Shown: positions 8,620-18,000, counted from the stretch's first letter. The stretch: DNA of 64,000 bases from Variovorax sp. DXTD-1 (GCF_003984625.1 NZ_RWKH01000015.1:62001-126000), one strand, 5' to 3'. Numbers and translations are program-made. The notes: a model not told the origin generated them from the letters alone.

Positions 8620-9963
8620 TCAGAGCGGCTTGACGACCGGCAGCATCGCGCTCAGGCGCGTGCCCTGGCCCGGCGTCGAAGAGATCGTGAGCTTGCCGCG
8701 TGCGGCCTCCACCCGGTGCCGCATGCCCGCGAGGCCGTGCGTCGAAGGGTGGATGCGTTGCGGGTCGAATCCCTTGCCGTTGTCGGCAACTTCCACGATC
8801 ACGTGGTTCTCGTAGTTCTTCAGCACGATCGTCGCCTCGCTGGCTTCGGCGTACTTTCCGATGTTGGTGAGGCTCTCCTGCACCATGCGGTAGATGGTGA
8901 GCTGGCGCGATTCGTCCATGGTCACTGGCTCCAGCGCCATCTGCACCTGGATGCCCGAGCGCTCGGCAAATTCGCGTCCGAGGATTTCCAGCGACGCCAC
9001 CAGCCCGAGGTTCGACAGCGACGACGGCCGGAGGTCCTCGATGATCCGGCGCTTGAGCGCAATGCCGCTGTTCAGCAGCTCGGTCAGGTGCTGCAGCCGC
9101 TGGGTGGCGTCCGGCGCCTCCAGCAGCCTGGACTTGAGGCGGGCCACGTCCAGCTTGGCCGCGGTCAGCAGCGATCCGAGTTCGTCGTGCAGCTCCCGCG
9201 CGAGATAGCCGCGCTCGGTCTCCCGCACGTCCTGCAGGTGGGTGGCCAGCTCGGCCAGCGAGGCCGTGCGTTCGCGCACCTCGTCTTCGAGCGCGTTGCG
9301 CTCGCGCTGCAGCGTTTCCTGCTGGCGCTCGCCAATGGAGCGCAGTGCATGCGTCTGCCGCAGGTACAGGAAGAACGCGATGAGGGCGGCAAGGGCCACG
9401 ATGGCGGTGCCGATGCGCGAGAGCCGCAGCGACTTCATCACCTGCACCTGGCTTTCCTGCAGGGTCTTGTTGCTGGCCGCCACAAGGTCGTAGGCACTTT
9501 TGCGGATGGCGTCCATTTCCTCGCGCCCCACGTCCGTGGTGATGACGAACTTCCAGGCATCCTCTTTGCCGTCCTGCCGCAGGCGCACGCTCATGTCCAT
9601 TTCGGCTATCTTGCGCAGCACGTGCTTGGAGAGCTCCGCCAATTGGGTACGCTCGGCGGGCCGTTCGGCGTAAAGTTGGCGCAATGTGGCAAGGTATCCA
9701 TCGACCTGCTTGACGGCCGTGTCGTAGGGTTGCCGGTAGCTGGTTTCGCCGGTCAGGAGGTAGCCTCGCTGTCCGGTTTCGGCATCGAGCATGCTCTGCA
9801 GGATCAGGTTGATCGTGGCGCGCACTTTTTGCGCCTCGTCGATGTTCGCAAGGGCCTGGGTCGACTGGCGGTAGCCGGCCTCGTTGATGCCGACGAGGGC
9901 CAGCGCAGCCAGCGCCGCGAGCAGCAGGCTCACGGCCATTTTTGGAGGAGCTAGCCAGTACAT
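8620..9963 (-). CDS. CHASE3-domain sensor histidine kinase (NarX/UhpB type)
   Basis: A 447-residue membrane kinase. TM1 is at about residues 7-25, a periplasmic CHASE3 domain follows (AETGQRGYLLTGE, about 61-73), and TM2 is at about 185-201. A coiled coil leads into the HisKA_3 domain with phospho-acceptor His259 (ARELHDELG). The HATPase domain has an N box (ESLTNIGKYA) and the DNGKGFD G1 box. Its partner is very probably the NarL-type regulator encoded divergently 107 bases away. The start at 9961-9963 leaves room for the palindrome in the intergenic region. An in-frame ATG at 10053 would put the palindrome inside the gene. The signal is unknown. Confidence 0.9.
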   Translation of the reverse strand: MYWLAPPKMAVSLLLAALAALALVGINEAGYRQSTQALANIDEAQKVRATINLILQSMLDAETGQRGYLLTGETSYRQPYDTAVKQVDGYLATLRQLYAERPAERTQLAELSKHVLRKIAEMDMSVRLRQDGKEDAWKFVITTDVGREEMDAIRKSAYDLVAASNKTLQESQVQVMKSLRLSRIGTAIVALAALIAFFLYLRQTHALRSIGERQQETLQRERNALEDEVRERTASLAELATHLQDVRETERGYLARELHDELGSLLTAAKLDVARLKSRLLEAPDATQRLQHLTELLNSGIALKRRIIEDLRPSSLSNLGLVASLEILGREFAERSGIQVQMALEPVTMDESRQLTIYRMVQESLTNIGKYAEASEATIVLKNYENHVIVEVADNGKGFDPQRIHPSTHGLAGMRHRVEAARGKLTISSTPGQGTRLSAMLPVVKPL

Positions 9964-10027
9964 GAAACTTTCAAAGGTGCTTTCCGCACAAGTTCGTGAA
10001 TAATTGACAACAATCAGGGGATCGGCA

Positions 10028-10052
10028 TGTTGCGACTTCCTAGGTCGCAACA
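10028..10052. promoter_or_regulatory. Perfect inverted repeat between divergent kinase and regulator genes
   Basis: TGTTGCGAC and GTCGCAACA, 9-bp perfect arms with a 7-base spacer, centred about 30 bases upstream of the regulator ATG. A dyad of this size between a divergent sensor and NarL-type regulator fits an autoregulatory operator. I did not find the same motif upstream of the nearby stress genes by eye. Confidence 0.5.
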
Positions 10053-10070
10053 CAACGAAGAAAGTAACAG

Positions 10071-10703
10071 ATGATCAAAATTGGAATTGTGGACGACCAC
10101 GCTATCGTGCGTTCGGGCCTGCGGCAGTTCTTCTCCGAGCACGTGGACTTGCGCGTGGCCGGCGAGGCCGCCAGCGGGCGCGAGGCCATCGAGCTGGTGC
10201 GCACTACGGAACTCGACGTGCTGGTAATGGACCTTTCCATGCCGGGACAGAGCGGCATCGACGCGCTTGCCATGATCCGCGCCAAGGCGCCGGACGTCGG
10301 CATTCTCATCCTCAGCGGCTACCCCGAAGAGCACTACGCGATGAACCTCATTCGCCAGGGTGCAAGCGGGTATCTCAACAAGGAGTGCGACCCGATGGAG
10401 ATCGTCAACGCGATCCGCACCATCTCGCTGGGCCGCCGCTACATCACGCCGGCCGTGGCGGAACTGCTCGCCCGTCAGCTCGACCGCAAGGATGACGCCG
10501 CGCCGCACGAGCAGCTCTCGGAACGCGAATTCCAGGTGTTCCTCAAGCTTGCCAAGGGCGAGACCGCCGGAGACATTGCCAAGACGCTGTCGCTGTCGGT
10601 CAAGACCGTGAGCACCTACCGCACGCGCCTCATGGAGAAGATGAACCTGTCTTCCAACAGCGACCTCACGTACTACGCGCTGAAGAACAAGCTGATCGAT
10701 TGA
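10071..10703 (+). CDS. NarL/FixJ-family response regulator
   Basis: A 210-residue regulator. The receiver domain (residues 1-120) has the acidic pair Asp8/Asp9, phospho-acceptor Asp54 (LVMDLSMPG), Ser82 and Lys104. A LuxR-type HTH lies at about residues 145-205 (LSEREFQVFLKLAKG, then KTLSLSVKTVSTYRTRLMEKM). It is encoded divergently from the CHASE3 kinase. Stress-type membrane genes on one side and a lone receiver protein on the other are possible network members; targets are inferred only. Confidence 0.92.
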   Translation: MIKIGIVDDHAIVRSGLRQFFSEHVDLRVAGEAASGREAIELVRTTELDVLVMDLSMPGQSGIDALAMIRAKAPDVGILILSGYPEEHYAMNLIRQGASGYLNKECDPMEIVNAIRTISLGRRYITPAVAELLARQLDRKDDAAPHEQLSEREFQVFLKLAKGETAGDIAKTLSLSVKTVSTYRTRLMEKMNLSSNSDLTYYALKNKLID

Positions 10704-10770
10704 GAAAAGATTCTGCCGGCGGCTGAAGAAGGAGGCGGGGAGGTCCGGCGGGGCTTCTTCTGCCTCTTTT

Positions 10771-11175
10771 TCATTCCGTGCCGGTGGCGGGGCGATGGGC
10801 CACCGCCTCCAGGGTGCAGAAGTCGACCAGCGCGTCGATCTCATTCGATTTGTCGAACACCGCATCCACTCCGAACTCGGCGCAGCGCCGCCGGATGTCG
10901 GGCGTTGCGTAGTTGCTGAGCACCACCACCTTCTGGTTCGGCCGGCGCGAGATGCAGGCCTGGAGCACGCCCAGGCCGCTTCCCTGCTTGAGAAAAAGAT
11001 CGACCACCGCCAGGTCCCACTCGTCGCTGTGGTCCTGCAGCCATTGGCGCGCATGCGCCTCGGTCTCGGCAAAGCCGACAACCGTCGTGCAGGTGAGTTC
11101 TTCCAGGGTACCGATGAGGTTTTCACGGATCGTGAGGTTGTCTTCGACGATGTATGTCTGCAATCTGGTATCCAT
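10771..11175 (-). CDS. Single-domain response regulator (receiver only)
   Basis: A 134-residue CheY-like receiver without output domain. It shows Glu11/Asp12, phospho-acceptor Asp59 (LAVVDLFLKQG), a Ser in VVLSNYA and a Lys in VFDKSN. The start at MDTRLQTY was chosen because everything upstream in frame is low-complexity Arg-rich sequence. It probably exchanges phosphate or interacts with the neighbouring kinase/regulator pair; this is inferred from position, since the gene converges on the NarL-type regulator. Confidence 0.85.
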   Translation of the reverse strand: MDTRLQTYIVEDNLTIRENLIGTLEELTCTTVVGFAETEAHARQWLQDHSDEWDLAVVDLFLKQGSGLGVLQACISRRPNQKVVVLSNYATPDIRRRCAEFGVDAVFDKSNEIDALVDFCTLEAVAHRPATGTE

Positions 11176-11409
11176 GCCGAACCGCGCTTCCTCTGTTGGC
11201 AGGTGTCTTCGCGACCGCCCCTGCTGGCGATTTGCTGCGCATCGAAGATTGCGGCGTCGCCGGCCCGCATCATGCAGGGTTCGGAGGATGTGTGTTGTAG
11301 GCGGGTTCCGACGAGGCGGCCACGCGGCGCCCTTCCGTAGGCAATGCCTCACGGTTTCTGCGGTTCATTGCCGACCCGGGCCATCGAAGGGCGGGTATAT
11401 CCAGACTCC

Positions 11410-13419
11410 ATGGCGACGAACGTCCTTCGCAACCGACCGCTCTGGCTCAAGCTGCTTGCGGCTTTCGTGCTGCTGTTCGCGGCGCTGGCGGTGGTGGTCG
11501 CGTTCTTTCCGTGGGACACGTTGCGCGAGCCGATCAACCGCTACGTCAGCGAGAAAACGGGGCGTAAGTTCGAGATCACCCGCCGGCTCGATGTCGGTGT
11601 GGGGCTGCGTGGCGCCACCGTGAAGGTCGACGGCATCGAGTTCGCCAATCCCACATGGGCCCGCGATCCCTACCTGGTCAAGGCTGAGCGCGCCGAGTTC
11701 GACATCCGGCTGTGGCCGCTGCTCACGCAGAAGATCGTGATTCCGCGCCTGGCACTGTTTTCGCCCACGCTGGGGCTCCAGATGGAGCCGGATGGACGCC
11801 GCACATGGGCGCTCGGCAAGGACACCTCCGATCCTGGAACCGTTCCCGACATCGGGCTGATGCAGGTCGACAACGGCACGATCGATTTTCTCGCCACGCA
11901 CCTGGGTGTCGACCTGCATGCCGACGTGAGCTACGACACGAGCCGCGGCACGCTGCCGCTCAGCTACCACATCAAGGGGCGCTACAAGGGCCAGCCGCTG
12001 ACCGCCGAGGGGCGCACGGGCAACGTGCTCCAGCTCAAGTCGGCGGGCCAGGAGCCCTTTCCGATGGAGATCAATGCCGCGGCGGGCCAGACCCGCTTCA
12101 AGGCCGAAGGCACCGTGACCGACTTCGCCGATCTCGATGGCATCGACGCGAAGTTCGAACTCAAGGGCCAGACGCTCGGTGCCCTGTTTCCGCTGCTCGG
12201 CATCGCGCTGCCGGAGACCTCTCCCTATGCGCTGAGCGGCGACCTGCGCAAGCGCGCCAAGCTGTGGGAAGTGGCGGGGCTCAAGGGCAGGCTCGGCCTT
12301 TCCGACATTGCCGGCGACATGCGCTTCGACCAGGCCGGAAAGCTGCCGCGCCTCGCGGGGGAATTGCGCTCGCGCCTGATGGACATGGACGACCTGGGCC
12401 CCCTCATCGGCTTGCCGCCCACCGAGCGCTCGGCCAAGGCGGTCGAAGGCGTGGCGCCGCCACCCACCATCAAGCAGGCGAAGCGGGCGGCGGGCGACAA
12501 GGTGCTGCCCACCGCAACGCTCGACTTCGACCGCCTGCGCGCGATGAACGCCGACGTGAAATACACCGCCGATCGCATCCGCAATGTGCGCGACGTGCCG
12601 CTCGACCGCGGCAGCGTGCAGGTTAAATTGACCGACGGCGTGCTCGCCCTGGACCCGCTCGACCTGGGCGTGGCCGGCGGCAAGCTGGCCGGCGCGATCC
12701 GCATCGACGCGACCCAGAACCCGGCGGACATTCGCGCCTCGCTCGACCTGCGCAACATGCAGCTCAACCGCGTGGTGCCGAAGATCGAGACCATGCGCAG
12801 CAGCTTCAGCCGGCTCGACGGCCGCGTCAATCTTTCGGGGCGGGGCAACTCGGTGGCCAGCTGGCTCGGCGGCGCCTCGGGCGACGTGGCGGCCCTGACC
12901 GGACGCGGGCGGTTCAGCAACCTGCTGCTTGAATTCATGGGCCTGGACGGCGCCGAGATCATCAAGTTCCTGCTGCGCGGCGACCAGAACGTCGAACTGC
13001 GCTGCGCCGCGATGGCGTTCGACGTCAACAAGGGCGTCATGACCAGCCGCAGCGTGGTGCTCGACACCGCCGACACCGTCTTCTATGCCACCGGCCAGGC
13101 CAACCTTGCAACCGAGAAGCTCGACTTCGTGGTGCGGCCCGAGCCGAAGGACGCGAGCTTCCTCTCGCTGCGCACGCCGCTGGTCATCGGCGGCACCTTC
13201 GGTTCGCCGTCCGGCGGGGTTCAGGTGGTTCCGCTGGCGGAACGCGGCCTGGCAGCGCTGGTGCTGGGCGCGCTCAACCCGCTGCTGGCGCTGGCGGCGA
13301 CCATCGAGACCGGGCCGGGCGAAGATGCGGACTGCAAGGGCGTGCTGTCGCAGGCCAACAAGCCCGGCTCCGGCGCAGCCGCCGGCGCGGCAAAGGCCAA
13401 GGGCGCGAAGCAGCGCTGA
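11410..13419 (+). CDS. AsmA-family protein
   Basis: A 669-residue protein with one N-terminal transmembrane segment (about residues 11-32) and a long, mostly beta-rich periplasmic part. An AsmA N-terminal region is followed by the AsmA-like C-terminal region (LRNMQLNRVVPKIETMRSSF through GGTFGSP). Such proteins span the periplasm and are implicated in lipid transport and outer-membrane homeostasis. The C-terminal tail is Ala/Lys-rich. The ATG at 11410 was chosen because it places the hydrophobic anchor near the N-terminus. It stands alone. Confidence 0.85.
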   Translation: MATNVLRNRPLWLKLLAAFVLLFAALAVVVAFFPWDTLREPINRYVSEKTGRKFEITRRLDVGVGLRGATVKVDGIEFANPTWARDPYLVKAERAEFDIRLWPLLTQKIVIPRLALFSPTLGLQMEPDGRRTWALGKDTSDPGTVPDIGLMQVDNGTIDFLATHLGVDLHADVSYDTSRGTLPLSYHIKGRYKGQPLTAEGRTGNVLQLKSAGQEPFPMEINAAAGQTRFKAEGTVTDFADLDGIDAKFELKGQTLGALFPLLGIALPETSPYALSGDLRKRAKLWEVAGLKGRLGLSDIAGDMRFDQAGKLPRLAGELRSRLMDMDDLGPLIGLPPTERSAKAVEGVAPPPTIKQAKRAAGDKVLPTATLDFDRLRAMNADVKYTADRIRNVRDVPLDRGSVQVKLTDGVLALDPLDLGVAGGKLAGAIRIDATQNPADIRASLDLRNMQLNRVVPKIETMRSSFSRLDGRVNLSGRGNSVASWLGGASGDVAALTGRGRFSNLLLEFMGLDGAEIIKFLLRGDQNVELRCAAMAFDVNKGVMTSRSVVLDTADTVFYATGQANLATEKLDFVVRPEPKDASFLSLRTPLVIGGTFGSPSGGVQVVPLAERGLAALVLGALNPLLALAATIETGPGEDADCKGVLSQANKPGSGAAAGAAKAKGAKQR

Positions 13420-13462
13420 GGCCGGGAAGAGACCAGGAGGGCGCCGAAGGAGCGAGGTGCCC

Positions 13463-14224
13463 TCAGGCGGCGCCCGCGCGATGCGCGCACACGCTGCAAT
13501 GCGGGTCTCGCGCAATCTGCAGCGTGTCGAATGCCGTGCGGCGCCCGTCGAACATCAACAGCTTGCCTGCCAGCGACGGCTCGATGCACGCGAGCAGCTT
13601 GAGCGCCTCGCTCGCCTGCAGCGTGCCGATGGTGCCCACCACGGGACCGAACACCCCGAGCACGGCGCAGAGCGTTTCCTCGAAGGCCGCATCGGGCGGA
13701 AAAATGCACGCGTAGCAGGGAGACGCTTCGTCGCGCGTGTCGTAGACGCTCAACTGGCCGTCGAAACGGATGGCGGCGCCTGCCACCAGCGGCTTGCCTT
13801 GCGCCACGCAGGCGCGGTTCACCGCGTGCCGCGTCGCAAAGTTGTCGCAGCAGTCGATCACCACGTCCGCCGCCCCGACCAGGCGCGACAGCAGCGCCTC
13901 GTCGGCACGGGTGGCGTGCGTTTCGATGGAGATGCCGGGATTGATGTCGCGCATGGCCTGCGCGGCCGATTCGACCTTCAGGCTGCCCACCCGCGCATGG
14001 GTGTGGGCCACCTGACGCTGGAGGTTGGTCAGGTCGACCTCGTCGTCGTCCACCAGCGTGACGTGCCCGACACCCGCCGCAGCAAGGTACAGGGCCACCG
14101 GCGAGCCCAGGCCGCCCGCGCCGATGACCAGCGCGCGGCCGGCGCTGACGCGCGCCTGGCCGTCGATGCCGAATTCTTCGAGGAGGATATGGCGCGAATA
14201 GCGCAGCAGGTCGTCGTCGTTCAT
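13463..14224 (-). CDS. moeB: MoeB/ThiF/HesA-family adenylyltransferase
   Basis: A 253-residue E1-like enzyme that adenylates the C-terminus of a sulfur carrier (MoaD in molybdopterin or ThiS in thiamine synthesis). It has the nucleotide-binding loop GAGGLGSP (residues 36-42), LQRQVAHT, and four zinc Cys (170, 173, 243, 246; CYAC and CSVC). Cys186 (EETLCAVLG) is in the region of the reactive cysteine. MoeB is favoured, and molybdenum enzymes are encoded in this window, but a ThiF role cannot be excluded. It converges on the AsmA-like gene with a 43-base gap. Confidence 0.85.
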   Translation of the reverse strand: MNDDDLLRYSRHILLEEFGIDGQARVSAGRALVIGAGGLGSPVALYLAAAGVGHVTLVDDDEVDLTNLQRQVAHTHARVGSLKVESAAQAMRDINPGISIETHATRADEALLSRLVGAADVVIDCCDNFATRHAVNRACVAQGKPLVAGAAIRFDGQLSVYDTRDEASPCYACIFPPDAAFEETLCAVLGVFGPVVGTIGTLQASEALKLLACIEPSLAGKLLMFDGRRTAFDTLQIARDPHCSVCAHRAGAA

Positions 14225-14252
14225 GGTGGCTCACCCCGGCTTGTGCCAAACG

Positions 14253-14293
14253 AAAAAATACCGCGGCCCGGCAGCGCCGGTTCCGCGGTATTT
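14253..14293 (-). terminator. Rho-independent terminator of ctpA
   Basis: Long stem with outer arms AAATACCGCGG (14256-14266) and CCGCGGTATTT (14283-14293) and an inner CCGGC/GCCGG stem. On the minus strand it is followed by a run of T (A-run at 14253-14258 on the plus strand). It lies 28 bases after the ctpA stop. Confidence 0.85.
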
Positions 14294-14320
14294 CCGGATC
14301 TGAAAGCGCCGAGCTCCCGA

Positions 14321-15766
14321 TCAGTTCTCTTTTTTCTCTTCCTTGTTGTCGACGATGACCTGCGTCTTGCTGACCAGCACCGGCTGGCCCTTGAGGCGGT
14401 TGAGCGCCTGCATCAGCGGAAAATCCTTGTCGGTGCCGAACTCGGGCACCTTGCGGTCCTGCGGCGGCTTCTTGGCTTCTTCCTCGAGGCGCTTGCGGGC
14501 TTCGTCGCGGGCCTTTTCGCGTTCCGGGTCCTTCGTCTCGGGGCCCTGGCCGCTGGCCAGGTGCTTTTCGAGGTCGGCCTCGCGCATGCGCAGGGCGGCG
14601 AAGGGGCTGCCCTCGGCGCTCTCGTCGATCAGCACGTTGGGCACGATGCCCTTGGCCTGGATCGAGGTGCCGCTCGGCGTGTAGTAGCGCGCCGTGGTGA
14701 TCTTCAGGCCCGTGTCCGGGCCGAGCGGGCGCACCGTCTGCACCGAGCCCTTGCCGAAGGTCTGGCTGCCCATGATGGTGGCGCGCTTGTGGTCTTGCAG
14801 CGCGCCGGCGACGATCTCGCTGGCCGAGGCCGAGCCTTCGTTCACCAGCACCACCAGCGGCACGGTCTTCAGGGCCGCGGGCAGGTTGCGCAGCGGGTCG
14901 CTGCCGGAGCGACGCTGGTAGAACTCGGGCGCCGCCTTGTAGACCGACTTGCTTTCGGCCAGCTGGCCGTCGGTGGAGACCACGGTCACGTTCTCGGGCA
15001 GGAAGGCGGCCGAGATGGCCACCGCCGCGTCGAGCAGGCCGCCGGGATCGTTGCGCAGGTCGAGCACCAGGCCCTTCAGGTTGGGGTCTTCCTTGTAGAT
15101 TTCCTCGACCTTCTTCACGAAGTCGTCCACCGTGCGTTCCTGGAACTGCGAGAGGCGGATCCAGCCGTAGCCGGGCTCCATCACCTTGCCGCGCACCGAC
15201 TGGGTACGGATTTCCTCGCGCGTGATCGTCACCGGGAAGGTGCGGCTTTCGTCCTTGCGGAAGATGGTCAGCAGCACCCTGGTGTTGGCCTCACCGCGCA
15301 TGCGCTTGACGGCCTCGTTGAGCGACAGGCCGCGCACGGCCGTGTCGTCGATCTTGGTGATCAGGTCGTTCGGCTTCAGGCCCGCACGGAAAGCCGGGGA
15401 GCCCTCGATGGGGGACACCACCTTGATGAGGCCGTCTTCCTGCGAGATTTCGATGCCCACGCCGACGAAGCGGCCGGTCGTGCCTTCCCTGAATTCCTTG
15501 AAGGACTTCTTGTCGAAGTACTGGGAATGCGGGTCGAGGCCGGCCACCATGCCGGAAATGGCGTCGGAAATGAGCTTCTTCTCATCGACGGGTTCGACAT
15601 AGTCGCTCTTGACCATGCCGAAAACGGCGGCGAGTTGCTGCAATTCCTCGAGCGGGAGCGGCGCGAGCGAGCCGCGTGCGACCGTCTGCAACGAGACGGT
15701 GGTCAAGACGCCGGCAACGGCGCCGGCGGCGACCCAGCCGGTAATCTTCAATTTGTGGCCCATCAT
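14321..15766 (-). CDS. ctpA: C-terminal processing protease, S41 family
   Basis: A 481-residue periplasmic serine protease with an N-terminal membrane anchor (about residues 8-28). A PDZ domain follows (about 95-180), then the S41 catalytic core with Ser314 (NEGSASASEI), Lys339 (TFGKGS) and Gln343. The C-terminus is a charged Lys/Glu-rich tail. It trims C-termini of envelope proteins; substrates are unknown. Two adjacent ATG codons could start it; the first (15764-15766) is 9 bases from an AGGA. It precedes gpmA on the minus strand in reverse order, a typical Burkholderiales arrangement. Confidence 0.92.
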   Translation of the reverse strand: MMGHKLKITGWVAAGAVAGVLTTVSLQTVARGSLAPLPLEELQQLAAVFGMVKSDYVEPVDEKKLISDAISGMVAGLDPHSQYFDKKSFKEFREGTTGRFVGVGIEISQEDGLIKVVSPIEGSPAFRAGLKPNDLITKIDDTAVRGLSLNEAVKRMRGEANTRVLLTIFRKDESRTFPVTITREEIRTQSVRGKVMEPGYGWIRLSQFQERTVDDFVKKVEEIYKEDPNLKGLVLDLRNDPGGLLDAAVAISAAFLPENVTVVSTDGQLAESKSVYKAAPEFYQRRSGSDPLRNLPAALKTVPLVVLVNEGSASASEIVAGALQDHKRATIMGSQTFGKGSVQTVRPLGPDTGLKITTARYYTPSGTSIQAKGIVPNVLIDESAEGSPFAALRMREADLEKHLASGQGPETKDPEREKARDEARKRLEEEAKKPPQDRKVPEFGTDKDFPLMQALNRLKGQPVLVSKTQVIVDNKEEKKEN

Positions 15767-15867
15767 GAGTGATTGTCCTTGTCGGCTGTCGAACCAATAT
15801 ACACAGCTTGGAAGCAAATTGCCTGCCGGGGTTCCACGGGGGAGCGCGGCCGAGGGGTTTTAATTCT

Positions 15868-16611
15868 TCAGCCCTTGCCTTGCGAGGCAACCGCCGCGGC
15901 GGCCTTTTCGGCGGCTGCGGCGTCGCCCAGGTAGTAGTGCCGCAGGGGCTTCAGGTCGTCGTCGAGCTCGTAGACCAGCGGAATGCCGTTGGGAATATTC
16001 AGGCCGACGATCGCGTCGTCCGAAATTCCGTCGAGGTACTTGACCAGCGCCCGGATCGAATTGCCGTGCGCGGCCACCACCAGGCGGCGCCCGGTGCGGA
16101 TGGCCGGCGCCATCGATTCGTTCCAGAACGGCAGCACGCGCGCCACCGTGTCCTTCAGGCACTCGGTCAGCGGAATCTGCTCGGGCGAGAGCTTGGCGTA
16201 GCGCACGTCGCTGCGTTCGCTGCGCGGATCGTCGGCTTCCAGGGCCGGCGGCGGGGTGCCGTAGCTGCGGCGCCAGACCAGCACCTGCTCATCGCCGTAT
16301 TTCTTGGCGGTTTCGGCCTTGTTCAGGCCCTGCAGGGCGCCGTAGTGGCGCTCGTTCAGGCGCCACGAGTGCACCACGGGCAGCCAGGTGCGGTCGAGTT
16401 CGTCGAGGGTGTGCCAGAGCGTGCGGGTGGCGCGCTTGAGCACGCTGGTGTAGGCCACGTCGAAGTCGTAGCCCTCGGCCTTGAGCAGCCGGCCGGCCTG
16501 CTTGGCCTGCTCGATGCCGGTTTCGGTCAGGTCGACGTCGGTCCAGCCGGTGAAGCGGTTTTCGAGATTCCAGGTCGATTCGCCGTGGCGGATCAGTACC
16601 AGTTTGTGCAT
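15868..16611 (-). CDS. gpmA: 2,3-bisphosphoglycerate-dependent phosphoglycerate mutase
   Basis: Interconverts 3- and 2-phosphoglycerate in glycolysis/gluconeogenesis. The 247 residues match the family length. The phosphohistidine is His9 in LIRHGES, and [18 protein letters not shown] and [11 protein letters not shown] are diagnostic. The ATG at 16609-16611 was chosen; the longer in-frame reading runs back through the divergent rhodanese gene. gpmA and the rhodanese gene share a 72-base divergent promoter region. Confidence 0.95.
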   Translation of the reverse strand: MHKLVLIRHGESTWNLENRFTGWTDVDLTETGIEQAKQAGRLLKAEGYDFDVAYTSVLKRATRTLWHTLDELDRTWLPVVHSWRLNERHYGALQGLNKAETAKKYGDEQVLVWRRSYGTPPPALEADDPRSERSDVRYAKLSPEQIPLTECLKDTVARVLPFWNESMAPAIRTGRRLVVAAHGNSIRALVKYLDGISDDAIVGLNIPNGIPLVYELDDDLKPLRHYYLGDAAAAEKAAAAVASQGKG

Positions 16612-16683
16612 GTGGGAGGCCTTTGGCAGCGCTTGGGAAAACCAGCATTCTAAAATCCCGGGTTTGCCATCCAAGGAACCCCC

Positions 16684-17103
16684 GTGAAATTGATCGAATT
16701 CGTCACCGCGAACTGGATGCTGATCCTGATTGCACTCAGCTCGGGTGGCATGCTGGCCTGGCCGCTGATTCGCGGCGGCGCCGGCGGCGGCACCCTCACG
16801 GCCCAGGGCGCGGTGCACCTCATCAACCGCGAACGCGCGGTGCTGGTGGATGTGCGCGAACCCGAAGAGTTCGCCACCGGCCACATGATCGGTGCCAAGA
16901 ACGTGCCGCTGAACCTGCTGGAAGAAAAGCTGACCGGCACGGTCAAGAACAAGAATGTGCCGCTGCTCTTGGTGTGCGCCACCGGAGCCCGCGCCCAGCG
17001 CGCCGTGGCCATGGCCAAGAAACTCGGTTACGAGCAGGCCCAAGCCGTCTCCGGCGGCCTCAAAGCGTGGAAAGAGGCTAACCTGCCGGTTGAAAAAGCC
17101 TAA
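16684..17103 (+). CDS. Membrane-anchored rhodanese-like protein
   Basis: A 139-residue protein with an N-terminal transmembrane helix (about residues 10-29) and one rhodanese domain whose active-site Cys98 sits in [11 protein letters not shown]. It probably handles persulfide or thiol groups on the cytoplasmic side. The start is a GTG preceded by AAGGAA. It leads a conserved plus-strand series with grxC, secB and gpsA. YgaP/YibN-like naming is possible. Confidence 0.88.
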   Translation: MKLIEFVTANWMLILIALSSGGMLAWPLIRGGAGGGTLTAQGAVHLINRERAVLVDVREPEEFATGHMIGAKNVPLNLLEEKLTGTVKNKNVPLLLVCATGARAQRAVAMAKKLGYEQAQAVSGGLKAWKEANLPVEKA

Positions 17104-17123
17104 GTCTTCCCAAGGTACAGCGT

Positions 17124-17384
17124 ATGCAAGCCGTCAAGATGTACACCACCGCGTTCTGCCCGTACTGTGTTCGTGCGAAGCAGATCCTCAAGTCCAAGGG
17201 CGTCGACGAGATCGAAGAAATTCGCATCGACACCGATCCCGAGGCCCGCAGCACCATGATGGAAATCACCCAGCGCCGCACGGTGCCCCAGATTTTCATC
17301 GGCGACACCCACGTGGGCGGCTGCGACGACCTGATGGCGCTCGATAGCCGTGGCGGCCTGGTGCCCCTGCTGCAAGCCGCCTGA
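17124..17384 (+). CDS. grxC: Glutaredoxin 3
   Basis: An 86-residue dithiol glutaredoxin that reduces protein and glutathione mixed disulfides. The active site is Cys12-Pro-Tyr-Cys15, with the cis-Pro in TVPQIF and the glutathione-binding GGCDD segment. The gene starts 20 bases after the rhodanese stop and precedes secB, a common betaproteobacterial order. Confidence 0.95.
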   Translation: MQAVKMYTTAFCPYCVRAKQILKSKGVDEIEEIRIDTDPEARSTMMEITQRRTVPQIFIGDTHVGGCDDLMALDSRGGLVPLLQAA

Positions 17385-17454
17385 AGACGAATCAGCCGGG
17401 TGTCACGGAAGCGGTCCGGGCGCCGGGCGATAATCGCCTGCTCATTCATCTGCA

Positions 17455-17492
17455 GCCCGCTGCGGGAACCTCTCCCCGGCGGGCATTGTTTT
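17455..17492 (+). terminator. Possible terminator between grxC and secB
   Basis: GCCCGC and GCGGGC arms around an 18-base loop, followed by ATTGTTTT. It ends 19 bases before the secB ATG, so it may instead be a leader structure. An alternative small hairpin (CCCGCTGCGGG) overlaps the left arm. Confidence 0.3.
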
Positions 17493-17511
17493 GATTCTCG
17501 AAAGTTCAGCC

Positions 17512-17976
17512 ATGGCCGACCAGCAAGCCCAAGATCCCATCTTCCAGATCCAGCGCGTCTACCTCAAGGACCTGTCGCTCGAACAGCCCAATTCGCCCGG
17601 CATCCTGCTCGAACAGGAGCAGCCCACGGTCGACATCCAGCTCGGCGTGGACGCCCAGCCGGTCGCTGAAGGCATCTTCGAGATCACCGTGTCGGCCACC
17701 GTGCAGACCAAGATCCAGGACAAGACCGTGTTCCTGGTCGAAGCCAAGCAGGCCGGCATCTTCGAGATCCGCAACCTGCCCGAAGACCAGATGGGCCCGA
17801 TCCTCGGCATTGCCTGCCCGCAGATCGTCTACCCGTACCTCCGTGGCAACGTGGCCGACGTGATCCAGCGCGGCGGCTTCCCGCCCGTGCACCTGGCGGA
17901 AATCAACTTCCAGGCCATGTACGAGCAGCAGCAGGCGCAGGCCGCCGGCCAGCCCGCCCCGACGCTCGCACAGTAA
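17512..17976 (+). CDS. secB: Protein-export chaperone SecB
   Basis: A 154-residue cytosolic tetrameric chaperone that holds preproteins unfolded for SecA. Family landmarks include [12 protein letters not shown], the acidic [19 protein letters not shown] region that contacts SecA, and [18 protein letters not shown]. The tail is Gln/Ala-rich. The MADQQ start was preferred to an ATG seven codons upstream. gpsA follows after 24 bases. Confidence 0.96.
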   Translation: MADQQAQDPIFQIQRVYLKDLSLEQPNSPGILLEQEQPTVDIQLGVDAQPVAEGIFEITVSATVQTKIQDKTVFLVEAKQAGIFEIRNLPEDQMGPILGIACPQIVYPYLRGNVADVIQRGGFPPVHLAEINFQAMYEQQQAQAAGQPAPTLAQ

Positions 17977-18000
17977 ACCGGCACAACGCCGCCAACGCCG

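Noticed and set aside
10725..10769. Possible terminator between the NarL-type regulator and the lone receiver gene
   Set aside because: GAAGAAG/CTTCTTC arms with a 22-base loop and a T-run nearby are present, but the stem is only 7 bp and not continuous. Too weak to call.
13085..15772. 895-codon open plus-strand frame across moeB and ctpA
   Set aside because: It runs antisense to two clear genes and shows no recognisable domain.
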